This document shows, piece after piece, positions 1 to 8,604 of a stretch of 64,000 nucleotides of DNA. A program made the translations under genes and the position numbers. The stretch is from Streptomyces venezuelae (GTDB lineage Bacteria > Actinomycetota > Actinomycetes > Streptomycetales > Streptomycetaceae): the NCBI RefSeq assembly GCF_008642275.1, contig NZ_CP029189.1:5058501-5122500 (forward strand). The letters are read 5' to 3'. Below the pieces are notes generated by a model. The model ran no database searches and was not told where the DNA came from. It saw nothing but the letters and a program-made list of their open reading frames with translations. The first letter of the stretch is position 1. The number at the start of each line of letters is the position of its first letter.

Positions 1-37
1 GCCCGCTGACCGACCCCGGGCAGGCGGGGCGGCTGCC

Positions 38-925
38 GTGATCCGCGTCGCGCTGGCCGCCGCCGTACGCACCCTGCCGCGCGGTGCGGGACTGGCGTAC
101 GAGCCCAAGTTCGACGGCCACCGGCTCGTCGTCCTGCGCTCGGCGACCGACGTGACGCTCCAGGCACGCTCCGGCCGGATCGTGACCAGCGCCTTTCCCG
201 ACCTGGCGGCGGCCGCGCTGCTGCTGCCCGCCGACACGGTCCTCGACGGCGAAGTGGTGGTCTGGCACGCGGGGCGCACGGACTTCGCCCTGGTGCAGCG
301 CCGCGCGGCGGCCACCGCCGCCCGGGCCGCCGTGCTCGCGCAGCGCCTGCCCGCCTCGTACGCGGCCTTCGACGTCCTCGAACTGGCCGGGCTCGACCTG
401 CGCAACCGCCCGTACGAGCGCCGCCGGGCCCTCCTCGTCGACCTGCTGCTGCCGTTGGGGCCGCCGCTCCAGCCCGTGCCGATGACGACCGACCCGGAAC
501 TGGCCGCCACCTGGTACGAGACCCTGCCGGCCAGCGGGATCGAGGGCCTCGTCGTGAAACGGCTGGACCAGGTCTATCCGTCCGGCCGGCGCGGCTGGCG
601 GAAACTGCGGCACACCGACGTCCGGGACGCGGCCGTGGTCGGCTACACCGGCTCCCCGCGCCGGCCGCTCGCCCTGGTGCTCGTCCTGCCGGTCGGGGAC
701 GAGATCCCGCTGGTGTCGAGCCCGCTGAGCGCCGCCCTGCGTGCGGAGGTGGCGGCCGAAGTGACCGCCCGCGGGGCGGCGGCGCCGCCCCTGGCCACGG
801 TCACGGCGATCGGGCTCGGCGAGGTCCCGTTCCGGGTGCTCGACCCACCGCTCACGGCGGAGGTGCGGTACACCTCGACCCGGCATCCGCCGCCGGAGGT
901 GCTGCGGCTGCGGACGGACCTCTGA
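38..925 (+). CDS. ATP-dependent DNA ligase (LigC/LigD-ligase type), start uncertain
   Basis: An ATP-dependent DNA ligase seals nicks through a covalent AMP-lysine intermediate. Motif I is clear as YEPKFDGHR with the nucleophilic Lys near residue 24; DGEVVVW (motif III) lies near residue 70 and EGLVVKR (motif IV) near 170, followed by a GWRKLRH segment and a C-terminal OB-like domain. At 295 residues it fits the small actinobacterial ligases used in repair. The frame is open back to the window edge, so the GTG at 38 is only the first start visible and a few more N-terminal residues may exist. Transcription ends at a strong hairpin that includes the stop codon. No LigD polymerase or Ku gene is in view. 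Confidence 0.85.
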   Translation: MIRVALAAAVRTLPRGAGLAYEPKFDGHRLVVLRSATDVTLQARSGRIVTSAFPDLAAAALLLPADTVLDGEVVVWHAGRTDFALVQRRAAATAARAAVLAQRLPASYAAFDVLELAGLDLRNRPYERRRALLVDLLLPLGPPLQPVPMTTDPELAATWYETLPASGIEGLVVKRLDQVYPSGRRGWRKLRHTDVRDAAVVGYTGSPRRPLALVLVLPVGDEIPLVSSPLSAALRAEVAAEVTARGAAAPPLATVTAIGLGEVPFRVLDPPLTAEVRYTSTRHPPPEVLRLRTDL

Positions 926-954
926 CCCGCGCGGGAGGCGCGGGTCAGAGGTCC
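916..954. terminator. Hairpin terminator between convergent genes
   Basis: A perfect 17-bp stem (916-932 pairing with 938-954) with a 5-nt loop spans the ligase stop codon and the space before the convergent DUF6479 gene. There is no T-run, as is common for Streptomyces terminators. It probably serves both strands. Confidence 0.8.
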
Positions 955-993
955 AGAGGCAAGACGAGGGGCAAGACGACGGGTGCGGTGGAC

Positions 994-1389
994 TCAGGCG
1001 TGTGCGCCGCGCCCGGCGTCCGGCGGGGCCCCCGGCTGCGGATGCGGTCCCGGACCCTCCGGCAGCTTGTAGCCGGACTCCCGTTCCGCCCGGACCTCGT
1101 CCGGGTGGGTGGAGGTGGTGGAGCCGAAGTTCCCGTAGCCCTGCATCTCGTGCGGACGCAGACCACCCTCGGGGATCTCCACGGAATCCCGCTCCTCGCG
1201 GACCTCGTAGACCGCTCCGCCCTCCGGCAGATGTGGCTGGCTCTCGGCGGTGGGCGGGGGTGGCTCCTTCGCCCGTACCTTCTTGCCCAGCAGGAAGCCG
1301 CCCAGCAGGAAGCCGGCGACGAGGATGCCGACCACCAGGAACCAGGCGATGTCGGCGAGGGTCGCGTCCACGCTCAGGGTCGTGTCCAT
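994..1389 (-). CDS. DUF6479-like single-pass membrane protein
   Basis: A 131-residue protein with one N-terminal hydrophobic segment (about residues 11-35, rich in Val, Leu, Gly and Phe), then KK and a long polar, Pro/Glu-rich cytoplasmic tail. This matches the Streptomyces DUF6479 family of small membrane proteins of unknown function. The ATG at 1389 puts the hydrophobic helix near the N-terminus; start codons up to seven codons upstream are possible. It is monocistronic and convergent with the ligase gene. No catalytic motif is visible. Confidence 0.6.
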   Translation of the reverse strand: MDTTLSVDATLADIAWFLVVGILVAGFLLGGFLLGKKVRAKEPPPPTAESQPHLPEGGAVYEVREERDSVEIPEGGLRPHEMQGYGNFGSTTSTHPDEVRAERESGYKLPEGPGPHPQPGAPPDAGRGAHA

Positions 1390-1502
1390 ACCGACCATTT
1401 TCACGCACACGCGTCCGATGTGCGTCGCTATGACCGGATGCCGTGGGCCATCCGGGGTACACGCCCGGTGTCCGTACCCGCCGAACGAGCAGGAGGCCGG
1501 CC

Positions 1503-1826
1503 ATGCCCCGCGGATCTTCCCCGAAGCGCGAACGACAGTACGAACACATCAAGGAGGGCCTGGAACAGCGCGGAGAGCCCGAGAAGAAGGCGAAGGAGAT
1601 CGCCGCCCGGACGGTGAACAAGGAACGGGCCCGGGCCGGTGAGTCCCGGACCGCGAGCAGGGAATCCGTCGAGGACATCTCCTCGTCCCGCCGCGGGGGC
1701 CTGCACTCCCACTCGGGCGCGCAGGGACCCACCTACGAACAGCTCTACGCCGAGGCGCGGCGCCGCAACGTCCACGGCCGCTCGGACATGAACAAGACCC
1801 AGCTGAAGCGGGCCCTCGGCATGTGA
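1503..1826 (+). CDS. Small Rho-N/SAP-like basic protein
   Basis: A 107-residue, highly charged protein. The N-terminal half (RERQYEHIKEGLEQRG) is helical and basic. The C-terminal part (YEQLYAEARRRNVHGRSDMN then KTQLKRAL) resembles a Rho N-terminal or SAP-like helix-extended-loop-helix. Similar Streptomyces proteins are often annotated as plasmid stabilisation proteins, a label I would not trust. The ATG at 1503 is chosen because AGGAGG lies 6 bases upstream; the frame opens earlier but without a ribosome site. Nucleic-acid binding is inferred from composition only. Confidence 0.65.
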   Translation: MPRGSSPKRERQYEHIKEGLEQRGEPEKKAKEIAARTVNKERARAGESRTASRESVEDISSSRRGGLHSHSGAQGPTYEQLYAEARRRNVHGRSDMNKTQLKRALGM

Positions 1827-1847
1827 AGCTCCCCGGACACGCCCTAG

Positions 1848-2834
1848 CTAGGGGTTGATGGGGCCCTCCGCGTCCCGCAGGGCCCCCGACGCCTTGCGTT
1901 CCCCGAGCGCCCCCAGGATCTCGGCGCAGATCGCCAGCGCGGTCTCCGCCGGGGTGCGGGCGCCGAGGTCCAGGCCGATCGGTCCGTGCACCCGCGCCAG
2001 CCGGGCCTCGCTGACCCCGGCCGCCAGCAGCCCCTCGCGCCGCCGGGCCGTGGTCTTGCGGGAGCCCAGCGCGCCGACGTACGGCACCTCCTGCGCCAGG
2101 GCCACCCGCAGCGTCGGCACGTCGAACGACTCCTCGTGGCTCAGCATGACCAGGCACGCGGCGTCCCGGCGCGCCTCCAGCGCCGCACAGGCCTCCTCCG
2201 GGCCGGTGACCAGCACGGCCTCCCAGCCCAGCAGCAGAGCCTGCCGCTCGATGATCTCGGCGAGCTCACCGCCGCCACCGATCACTACGTACGGGGCCGA
2301 GGGGAACGCCTCCACCAGCACCAGGCCCGACTCCGCGTAGAGCGCGTCCCGCCCGGCCCGCCGGGTCGCCAGCAGCTCGCCCGCCCGCCGCCCGGCATCG
2401 TCACCGGGCGCGTCCGCGGCCCGTACGACCTCGCTGGCGGCCTGGTTCGCGGCCTCGTTCAGCCGGGTCACCAGCGCCACCCCGACCCCTTCGCCGAGCA
2501 GCTCCCACCACTGGGCCGGGATCGCCGAGAGCGGCTGCAGCAGCACCTCGGCCTGGCCGCCGCAGGTCAGCTTCGCCTCCACGGCCTCGGCCGCGCGCAC
2601 GGACACCTCGCACACCCGGGCCGAGACCCCGGCCGGCAGGGCCGCGACCTCGGCGGCGAGTTCCGCGTCAAAGACCCCGCGGTAGAGCGTGCCGACACAC
2701 TCCCCCCGGGTGTCGACGAGCACGGCCCCGGCCGGATCCCGCGGCCCGAACCCCTGCTCGGTCACGGGCCGGGCCAGATACCCCGCCCGCCCCTCGGCCA
2801 CCCACCGCTGCGCCGTCTCCACCAGCTCACGCAT
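1848..2834 (-). CDS. XdhC/CoxI family protein
   Basis: XdhC/CoxI proteins help mature molybdenum hydroxylases such as xanthine or CO dehydrogenase by handling and sulfurating the molybdenum cofactor. Seen here: the XdhC N-terminal region with an LTCGG motif near residue 90, then a Rossmann-like half containing VVIGGGGELAEII (about 180-192), YVGALGSRKT, and LARVHGPIGLDLGARTPAE followed by TALAICAEIL, the family's best-conserved block. The 328-residue length is normal. No molybdenum hydroxylase genes are in this window, so the client enzyme must lie elsewhere. It is convergent with the small basic protein gene. Confidence 0.85.
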   Translation of the reverse strand: MRELVETAQRWVAEGRAGYLARPVTEQGFGPRDPAGAVLVDTRGECVGTLYRGVFDAELAAEVAALPAGVSARVCEVSVRAAEAVEAKLTCGGQAEVLLQPLSAIPAQWWELLGEGVGVALVTRLNEAANQAASEVVRAADAPGDDAGRRAGELLATRRAGRDALYAESGLVLVEAFPSAPYVVIGGGGELAEIIERQALLLGWEAVLVTGPEEACAALEARRDAACLVMLSHEESFDVPTLRVALAQEVPYVGALGSRKTTARRREGLLAAGVSEARLARVHGPIGLDLGARTPAETALAICAEILGALGERKASGALRDAEGPINP

Positions 2835-3150
2835 CCCGCCGCCCCATCCACTCCGAGCTCACTGAGAGCTCCCTCCCCACAAAGCACCAGGTCAACGGCA
2901 CTATGCGGGCTCATGACCAGCCTAAGCACGCCCCTCACCCCTACCCACACCCCAAAACCCACAGACCCCGCCCCACCTCCCTCGTACGGACCACCGGAAC
3001 GAGGGGAGCGGACGGAACTCCGGGACACGGCGGGACACCGGCAGGAGGCCGTGCGCCCGCCGGACCGTTCCGCCCCGCGACGGCGCCGGATTCGGGCACC
3101 ATGGGCGAGCAGCTTGATCAACACCGCCCGCGCCCGCGCAAGGAGCCGCC
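2835..3150. other. 316-bp intergenic region between divergent genes
   Basis: This divergent spacer lies between xdhC (minus) and the SMC-like ATPase (plus). It must hold both promoters, but I see no confident hexamers or repeats. AAGGAG sits just before the GTG start of the ATPase gene. Confidence 0.5.
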
Positions 3151-5544
3151 GTGAGTGACCAGCCCAGCCCCTCCCTCCGCGACCTGCTGCTCGGCCGCCT
3201 CGCGGCGTCCGCACTGACCCCCGCGGCGCAGCAGCTCGCGGCCGGGCTGCTGCCCGAGGCGCGGCCCAGGAGCACCGGGCGGTCCGGGCCGCTGTACCTG
3301 CGCTCGATATCGGCCGCCGGCTGGCGCGGCATCGGACCGGCCGTGACCCTCGACCTCGAACCACGCCCCGGCCTCACCATCGTCACGGGCCGCAACGGGT
3401 CGGGGAAGTCGAGCTTCGCCGAGGCCGCCGAGATGGTGCTCACCGGAGACAACTTCCGCTGGCAGGACCGGACCCAGATCTGGAAGCAGGGCTGGCGCAA
3501 CCTCCACCACCCCACCGCGCCCCAGGTGTCGGTAGCGCTGGGCCCCGACGGCGGGGGTGATCCGCTGACCGTCCGCAGGAGTTGGCACGGAGACGGACTG
3601 GAGGACTCCCGGACGGTCCTCCACCGGCCGGACGGACCCGAGCAGGACCCCCGCGAGATCATCGACGCCGAGGACCTCTCCCTCTACCGGCCGTTCCTCT
3701 CGTACAGCGAACTCGGCGCGATGATCAACGGGCGGATGAGCGCCCTGCACGACGCGCTCGCGCAGATCCTCGGGCTGGACCTGCTCGGCGACGCCGACAG
3801 GGAAGCCCGCGCCCGGTCGAAGAAGCTCACCGACACGGTCTCCGGAGCCGGTGACCTGATCCGCGCCGTGACCGCCGAACTGTCGGAGTCGGACGACCCG
3901 CGGGCCGCCGAGGCCGTGGCGGCGCTCGGCGGACGGCTGCCGGACCTCGACCGGCTGCGCGGGCTGCTCAAGGTCCAGGCCGCGGCGGACGGCGGCGAAC
4001 TCGCCCGGCTGCGGCGCCTCGCCGACCTCGAAGGCCCCGACCCGCGCGCGGTCGAGGGCGCGGTCGCCCGGCTCCGGGAGGCCGCGGCCACCGCCGAGGA
4101 CGCCCGGAGCGGCACCGCCGAGGACGCCCTGCAGCTGATCGAACTGCTGGAGCGCGCCCAGGACCACCGACGCCGCCACCCGGGGTCCGCCGACTGCCCG
4201 GTGTGCGGCGCCGGAGGCCGGCTCGACGAGGACTGGTCGGCGCGCGCCCGGGAGCAGGCGGACCGGCTCCGGCGGGAGGCCGCCGAGGCGCAGGGCGCCC
4301 GTACGGGCCTGGAGGCCGCGGCACGGGCCGTACGGGACCTCGTACGGCCGGTTCCGGGCCGGCTCCAGGACGATGCCCCGCCGCTCGCCCGGCTCTGGGA
4401 CGAGTGGGCCGCCTGCCGTGACGTCACCGACCCGCGCGAACTCGCTGACCGCATCGAGCGCGTGGCGGCAGCACTGGCCGACGCGTGTCGGCGACAGGGC
4501 GAGGAGGCCGCGGACCGCATCGCAGAGCAGGACGGCCGGTGGCAGCCCCTCGCCCTGCGCCTGGCCGAATGCCTACGCGCCGCGGAGGCGGCGGAGGCCG
4601 CCCGCCCACTCGTCAAGCAGATCAGGGAGGTTCGGGCCTGGCTGAAGGAGGCCACGGACGAACTGCGTGAGGAACGGCTACGGCCCTTCGCCGACCAGTC
4701 CCAGGGCATCTGGAAACTGCTGTGCGAGCGCAGCAGCGTCTCGCTCGGCTCGATCGCCCTCGCGGGCACCGCCAACGCGCGCAAGGTCATGCTGGACGCC
4801 TCCGTGGACACCGTCGACGCACCCGCGTTCGGCGTGATGAGCCAGGGCGAACTCCACTCGCTCGCGCTCTCGTTGTTCCTCCCGCGGGCCACGCACGCCG
4901 ACAGCCCCTTCGGCTTCCTGGTGATCGACGACCCCGTGCAGTCCATGGACCCGGAGAAGGTCGAAGGACTCGCCCGCGTCCTCCACTTCTGCTCCCTGCG
5001 CCGGCAGGTGGTCGTCTTCACCCACGACACCCGGCTCCACGCGGCCGTCCGCCGGCTGCGCGCGCCCGCGACGGTCCTGCACGTCACCCGGCGGACCGGC
5101 TCCGTCGTACGGGTCACCCGGACCGACGACCCGGTCTCCGTCGCGCTGGACGAGGTCCGGGCCGTGGCCGGAGACCGCGACATGCCGCAGGACGTCGCGG
5201 AACGGGTGCTGCCCCGGATGTGCCGGGGAGCGCTCGAAGCCGCGTACCTGGAGCCCGCACGCCGCAGGCTGCGCGCCGACGGCCACGGCCACGACGAGGT
5301 CGAGGCGCGGGTCGCCGGGGCGTACGCGCTCACCGGGCTGGCCGCGCTGGCGTTCTACGACGCCGGGATGGCGCCGGCCGAGGTGCTCGCCGCGGTCGCC
5401 CGGGACCACGGGCCTTGGGCGCGCACCCTGATCGAGTGGTGCGACGCGGACGCCGACCGGGTCCCCGCACCGTCCGGGGACCCCGCCGACCTGGTCCGGG
5501 ACACCGAACGGCTCGTCGGGGAGGTGCGGGGCCGGCGCCGGTGA
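3151..5544 (+). CDS. SMC/RecN/Rad50-like AAA ATPase
   Basis: A 797-residue ABC-type ATPase of the SMC/RecF/Rad50 class. Walker A is GRNGSGKSS (about 80-88), preceded by a RecF-like GWRGIG element. A long charged helical region follows, with a CPVCG motif near residue 350 resembling half of a Rad50 zinc hook. The signature is MSQGELHSLALSLFLPRA (about 560-578), Walker B is FGFLVIDDPVQSMD (about 586), and the H-loop is FTHD. The last roughly 150 residues are helical and not recognised. Start: GTG 3151 with AAGGAG upstream. It is monocistronic with no nuclease partner. DNA repair or defence are both possible. Confidence 0.75.
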   Translation: MSDQPSPSLRDLLLGRLAASALTPAAQQLAAGLLPEARPRSTGRSGPLYLRSISAAGWRGIGPAVTLDLEPRPGLTIVTGRNGSGKSSFAEAAEMVLTGDNFRWQDRTQIWKQGWRNLHHPTAPQVSVALGPDGGGDPLTVRRSWHGDGLEDSRTVLHRPDGPEQDPREIIDAEDLSLYRPFLSYSELGAMINGRMSALHDALAQILGLDLLGDADREARARSKKLTDTVSGAGDLIRAVTAELSESDDPRAAEAVAALGGRLPDLDRLRGLLKVQAAADGGELARLRRLADLEGPDPRAVEGAVARLREAAATAEDARSGTAEDALQLIELLERAQDHRRRHPGSADCPVCGAGGRLDEDWSARAREQADRLRREAAEAQGARTGLEAAARAVRDLVRPVPGRLQDDAPPLARLWDEWAACRDVTDPRELADRIERVAAALADACRRQGEEAADRIAEQDGRWQPLALRLAECLRAAEAAEAARPLVKQIREVRAWLKEATDELREERLRPFADQSQGIWKLLCERSSVSLGSIALAGTANARKVMLDASVDTVDAPAFGVMSQGELHSLALSLFLPRATHADSPFGFLVIDDPVQSMDPEKVEGLARVLHFCSLRRQVVVFTHDTRLHAAVRRLRAPATVLHVTRRTGSVVRVTRTDDPVSVALDEVRAVAGDRDMPQDVAERVLPRMCRGALEAAYLEPARRRLRADGHGHDEVEARVAGAYALTGLAALAFYDAGMAPAEVLAAVARDHGPWARTLIEWCDADADRVPAPSGDPADLVRDTERLVGEVRGRRR

Positions 5545-5559
5545 CCGGACGGTCCCGGA

Positions 5560-5796
5560 TCAGCGCCAGCTGTGCGGGGCGCGGAAGCCGGGGGTGCGCT
5601 CCAGGCGGCGCCAGCCGGCCCGGGAACGGAGGGCGCGGAGGGAGGGCTGGGCCGGGACGGTGGCGGCGCGGGCGAGCAGGACGGCGGTGATCGCGGCCAG
5701 TTCCTCGGGTGCGACGTCGCCCTTCACGACCTTCAGCAGTGGGCCTGCGGTGCCTGCGGTGCCTGCGGTGCCTGTGCTGCCTGCGGTGATGCTCAT
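5560..5796 (-). CDS. Acyl-CoA carboxylase epsilon subunit
   Basis: A 78-residue protein of the actinobacterial acyl-CoA carboxylase epsilon family, which stabilises the alpha/beta carboxylase complex. The family core is LKVVKGDVAPEELAAITAVL, followed by a W-R-rich tail (AGWRRLERTPG...HSWR). The N-terminus is a short GTA repeat encoded by tandem GGTGCCTGC-like DNA units. It lies 22 bp downstream of the carboxyltransferase gene, so it is the last gene of the KASIII-accB-accE operon. Its likely job is to help supply malonyl- or methylmalonyl-CoA to the polyketide-like pathway. The biotinylated alpha subunit is not in the window. Confidence 0.8.
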   Translation of the reverse strand: MSITAGSTGTAGTAGTAGPLLKVVKGDVAPEELAAITAVLLARAATVPAQPSLRALRSRAGWRRLERTPGFRAPHSWR

Positions 5797-5818
5797 CGGT
5801 GCTGGGTCTCCTTCGCGG

Positions 5819-7363
5819 TTACTGCGGGGGGTTGCCGTGTTTGCGGGACGGCAGGTCGGCGTGCTTGTTGCGGAGCATGGCGAGGGCGCTGACGAGGACT
5901 TCGCGGGTTTCGGCGGGGTCGATGACGTCGTCGACGAGGCCGCGTTCGGCCGCGTAGTACGGGTGCATCAGTTCGGCCTTGTACTCCTTGACCATCCGCG
6001 TGCGCATGGCCTCGGGGTCCTCGGCGTCGGCGATCTGCTTGCGGAAGATGACGTTGGCCGCGCCCTCGGCGCCCATCACGGCGATCTCGTTGGTCGGCCA
6101 GGCGTAGGTGAGGTCCGCGCCGATGGACTGGGAGTCCATGACGATGTAGGCGCCGCCGTAGGCCTTGCGGAGGATCAGGCTGATCCGCGGGACGGTGGCG
6201 TTGCAGTACGCGTACAGGAGTTTCGCGCCGTGGCGGATGATGCCGCCGTGTTCCTGGTCGACGCCGGGCAGGAAGCCGGGGACGTCGAGCAGGGTGATGA
6301 TCGGGATGTTGAACGCGTCGCACATCTGGACGAAACGTGCGGCCTTCTCGGAGGCCTCGATGTCCAGGACACCGGCGAGGTGGCCGGGCTGGTTGGCGAC
6401 GATCCCGACGACCTGGCCGTCCATCCGGGCCAGCGCGCAGATGATGTTGCGGGCCCACCGCTCGTGGACCTCCAGCACGTCGCCCTCGTCGACGAGCTCC
6501 TCGATGACCTTGAGCATGTCGTAGGGGCGGTTGCCGTCGGCGGGGACCAGGTCCAGGAGGACCTCGCTGCGCCGGTCGGCCGGGTCGCCGTTCTCGTGGA
6601 CGGGCGGGTTCTCGCGGTTGTTGGAGGGGAGCATCGAGATGAGGTAGCGGACCTCGGAGATGCAGGTCTCCTCGTCGTCGTACGCGAAGTGCGCGACACC
6701 GGAGGTCTCGGCGTGCACGTCCGCGCCGCCGAGCCCGTTCTGGGTGATCTCCTCGCCGGTCACCGCGCGGACCACGTCCGGGCCGGTGATGAACATCTGC
6801 GAGGTCTCCCGGACCATGAACACGAAGTCGGTGAGGGCCGGGGAGTAGGCGGCGCCGCCCGCGCACGGGCCCAGCATCACGGAGATCTGCGGGATGACAC
6901 CCGAGGCCCGCGTGTTGCGCTGGAAGATCCCGCCGTAACCGGCCAGCGCCGAGACGCCCTCCTGGATACGGGCACCGGCACCGTCGTTCAGGGACACCAG
7001 CGGCGCACCCGCCGCGATCGCCATGTCCATGATCTTGTGGATCTTCGTGGCGTGGGCCTCGCCCAGCGCGCCGCCGAAGATCCGGAAGTCGTGCGCGTAG
7101 ACGAAGACCGTCCGGCCCTCGACCGTGCCCCAGCCCGTGATCACACCATCGGTGTAGGGCTTCTTGCTCTCCAGGCCGAACCCGGTCGCCCGGTGCCGGC
7201 GCAACTGCTCGACCTCCTTGAAGGAACCCTCGTCCACAAGCAGCGCGATGCGCTCGCGCGCGGTCAGCTTGCCCTTCGCGTGCTGGGCCTCGGTCGCACG
7301 CTCACTCGGTCCACGCCGCGCCTGCTCCCGCAGGGAATGCAGCTCGCTGATCCGGTTCCTCAT
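5819..7363 (-). CDS. Acyl-CoA carboxylase beta (carboxyltransferase) subunit
   Basis: A 514-residue carboxyltransferase of the AccB/PccB family, which moves CO2 from biotin to acetyl- or propionyl-CoA. Visible features are KGKLTARERIALLVDEGSF near the N-terminus, the N-domain oxyanion region GAGARIQEGV and MLGPCAGGAAYSPA, and the C-domain GFLPGVDQEHGGIIRHGAK and RKAYGGAYIVM. The ATG at 7363 overlaps the TGA of the upstream KASIII-like gene (ATGA), so translation is coupled. The open frame runs much further upstream, but that part is antisense to the KASIII gene. It probably feeds extender units to this cluster. Confidence 0.93.
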   Translation of the reverse strand: MRNRISELHSLREQARRGPSERATEAQHAKGKLTARERIALLVDEGSFKEVEQLRRHRATGFGLESKKPYTDGVITGWGTVEGRTVFVYAHDFRIFGGALGEAHATKIHKIMDMAIAAGAPLVSLNDGAGARIQEGVSALAGYGGIFQRNTRASGVIPQISVMLGPCAGGAAYSPALTDFVFMVRETSQMFITGPDVVRAVTGEEITQNGLGGADVHAETSGVAHFAYDDEETCISEVRYLISMLPSNNRENPPVHENGDPADRRSEVLLDLVPADGNRPYDMLKVIEELVDEGDVLEVHERWARNIICALARMDGQVVGIVANQPGHLAGVLDIEASEKAARFVQMCDAFNIPIITLLDVPGFLPGVDQEHGGIIRHGAKLLYAYCNATVPRISLILRKAYGGAYIVMDSQSIGADLTYAWPTNEIAVMGAEGAANVIFRKQIADAEDPEAMRTRMVKEYKAELMHPYYAAERGLVDDVIDPAETREVLVSALAMLRNKHADLPSRKHGNPPQ

Positions 7364-8409
7364 CGTCCGGCCCCCCAGCCGTCGCCGAGCCGCTGGACCA
7401 CGAGGCAGGACCAGGTGAAGCCGCCGCCGCCCGTGAGGACGAGGGCGTATGCGTCCGGTGCCAGCAGGTCCCGGGACGCGCCGATCTCCGCGAGGTTGGC
7501 GACCGGGTCGCCGCAGCCCAGGTGCCCGGTCCGGGCGCCGAGGCGTACCGGCTCCACCGGTACGAGCTCGCGCAGGGCCGGGAGGTACATCAGTTCGAGG
7601 ACCTTGGGGCCCAGCCGGGGCAGGGCGACGCACCCGATCCGCGGGTCGTCGGGGGCCAGGCCCGCTTCCGCCAGGGCCTGCAGCACCACCGAACGCACCG
7701 CCTCCGGGCCGGTCTTGGCGAACCGGTCCATGCCGCCCGCCTCCAGGAACGCGCGCTTGGTGCGGCGTACGTCGATGGGCCGGCCGTGCGCGAGCGGGGC
7801 GGGGCTGAACGGGTCGGCCCCGCGGTACATGGACTCCATCTCGGGCGCGGCCAGCACGGCGTGTGCCACCAGGCGCAGTCCCCGCCCGGACCGGCCGAGA
7901 ACGGCGGCGGTGGCGCCGTCCCCGTAGGCGACCTGGTAGTCGCCGCGCCAGCGGTCGAAGCCGGCGGGGTCGAAGCGGTCCGCGGTGGTGATCAGGGCGG
8001 TGCCGAGCGTGGGATCCGCGGTGAGGTAGGCCGCGGCCGTGTGCAGGGCCATCGCCCCCGCGTGGCACATCTGCTGGATGCCGAAGGGGAGGGCCGACGA
8101 GGCTCCCACCCGGTCGGCCACGTAGTGGGCCGGGGACCAGAAGTCGTGGCCCTGGTGGTAGATCCAGTTGTGCAGCAGGAGGCCGACGTCGGCGGCGTCG
8201 ACTCCCGCCAGGCCCAGGGCCTTCAGCCCGGCCGACACGGCCATGTCGGGGGCCGACGCGTCGTAGGAGACCGGTACTTCGACCACTCCGGCCGCCTCCG
8301 GGACGTCAGGGTCGAGGATGCCGTCCGCCACCAGCGCGTACGCGCTCTGGGTGGTGGCGGGCAGCCAGGTGGCGGCCGCCTCGACCGTCAGGCCGTCGCT
8401 GAAGCGCAT
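7360..8409 (-). CDS. KASIII-like (thiolase fold) synthase 1
   Basis: A 349-residue thiolase-fold enzyme related to 3-oxoacyl-ACP synthase III and the KASIII-like acyltransferases of antibiotic clusters. The likely catalytic Cys is C115 (QQMCHAGAM). The usual HQAN histidine segment is replaced by LPRLGPKVLE. A conserved RTGHLGCGDPVANL block near residue 310 offers His and Asp where KASIII has GNTSAAS, as in acyl-transferring C-H-D members. It is paralogous to the synthase at 11559. ATG 8409 is chosen because the paralogue aligns from there. First gene of the operon with accB and accE; promoter at 8475-8504. Starter loading or acyl transfer is inferred. Confidence 0.8.
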   Translation of the reverse strand: MRFSDGLTVEAAATWLPATTQSAYALVADGILDPDVPEAAGVVEVPVSYDASAPDMAVSAGLKALGLAGVDAADVGLLLHNWIYHQGHDFWSPAHYVADRVGASSALPFGIQQMCHAGAMALHTAAAYLTADPTLGTALITTADRFDPAGFDRWRGDYQVAYGDGATAAVLGRSGRGLRLVAHAVLAAPEMESMYRGADPFSPAPLAHGRPIDVRRTKRAFLEAGGMDRFAKTGPEAVRSVVLQALAEAGLAPDDPRIGCVALPRLGPKVLELMYLPALRELVPVEPVRLGARTGHLGCGDPVANLAEIGASRDLLAPDAYALVLTGGGGFTWSCLVVQRLGDGWGAGR

Positions 8410-8474
8410 CGCGGGCTCTCCTGTCCTGGGCTTCGCCCATCGCTGTGCCGGCCCTCCAGGGCCGTCGTCTTCCG

Positions 8475-8504
8475 ACAGACCGCCGGGGCGCGACCGCAGA
8501 TACA
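8475..8504 (-). promoter_or_regulatory. Cluster promoter copy 1 (TGTATCT-N16-GGTCTGT)
   Basis: Read on the minus strand, TGTATCT (8504-8498) is followed after exactly 16 bases by GGTCTGT (8481-8475), 65 bp before the KASIII-like gene. The same two boxes and spacing occur at three other cluster promoters. I interpret them as -35/-10-like boxes, possibly for the cluster's ECF-type sigma factor. Confidence 0.5.
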
Positions 8505-8515
8505 CCGGCCCGGGG

Positions 8516-8545
8516 TGTACGCGGGGCGGTGTGGCGCGGCTCTGT
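8516..8545 (+). promoter_or_regulatory. Cluster promoter copy 2 (TGTACGC-N16-GCTCTGT)
   Basis: TGTACGC (8516-8522) and GCTCTGT (8539-8545) are separated by exactly 16 bases, 59 bp before the SnoaL-like gene at 8605. The upstream box lies back-to-back with copy 1; together they form an inverted TACACC...GGTGTA, so a shared operator is also possible. Confidence 0.45.
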
Positions 8546-8604
8546 GGCGATGGGGCCCCGTTCCGGGCCCCGGCTGCGAGCTAGCGAGCGAGAAGGACGG
8601 GCTT

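Noticed and set aside
7364..8068. Upstream in-frame extension of the accB reading frame on the minus strand (749 residues in total)
   Set aside because: This part lies antisense-in-frame over the KASIII-like gene, has Arg/Pro-rich shadow composition, and the ATG at 7363 gives the normal family N-terminus with an ATGA overlap.
7522..8604. Upstream extension of the first SnoaL-like gene
   Set aside because: That stretch is antisense to the KASIII-like gene and crosses two promoter motifs; the ATG at 8605 matches the paralogue's start.
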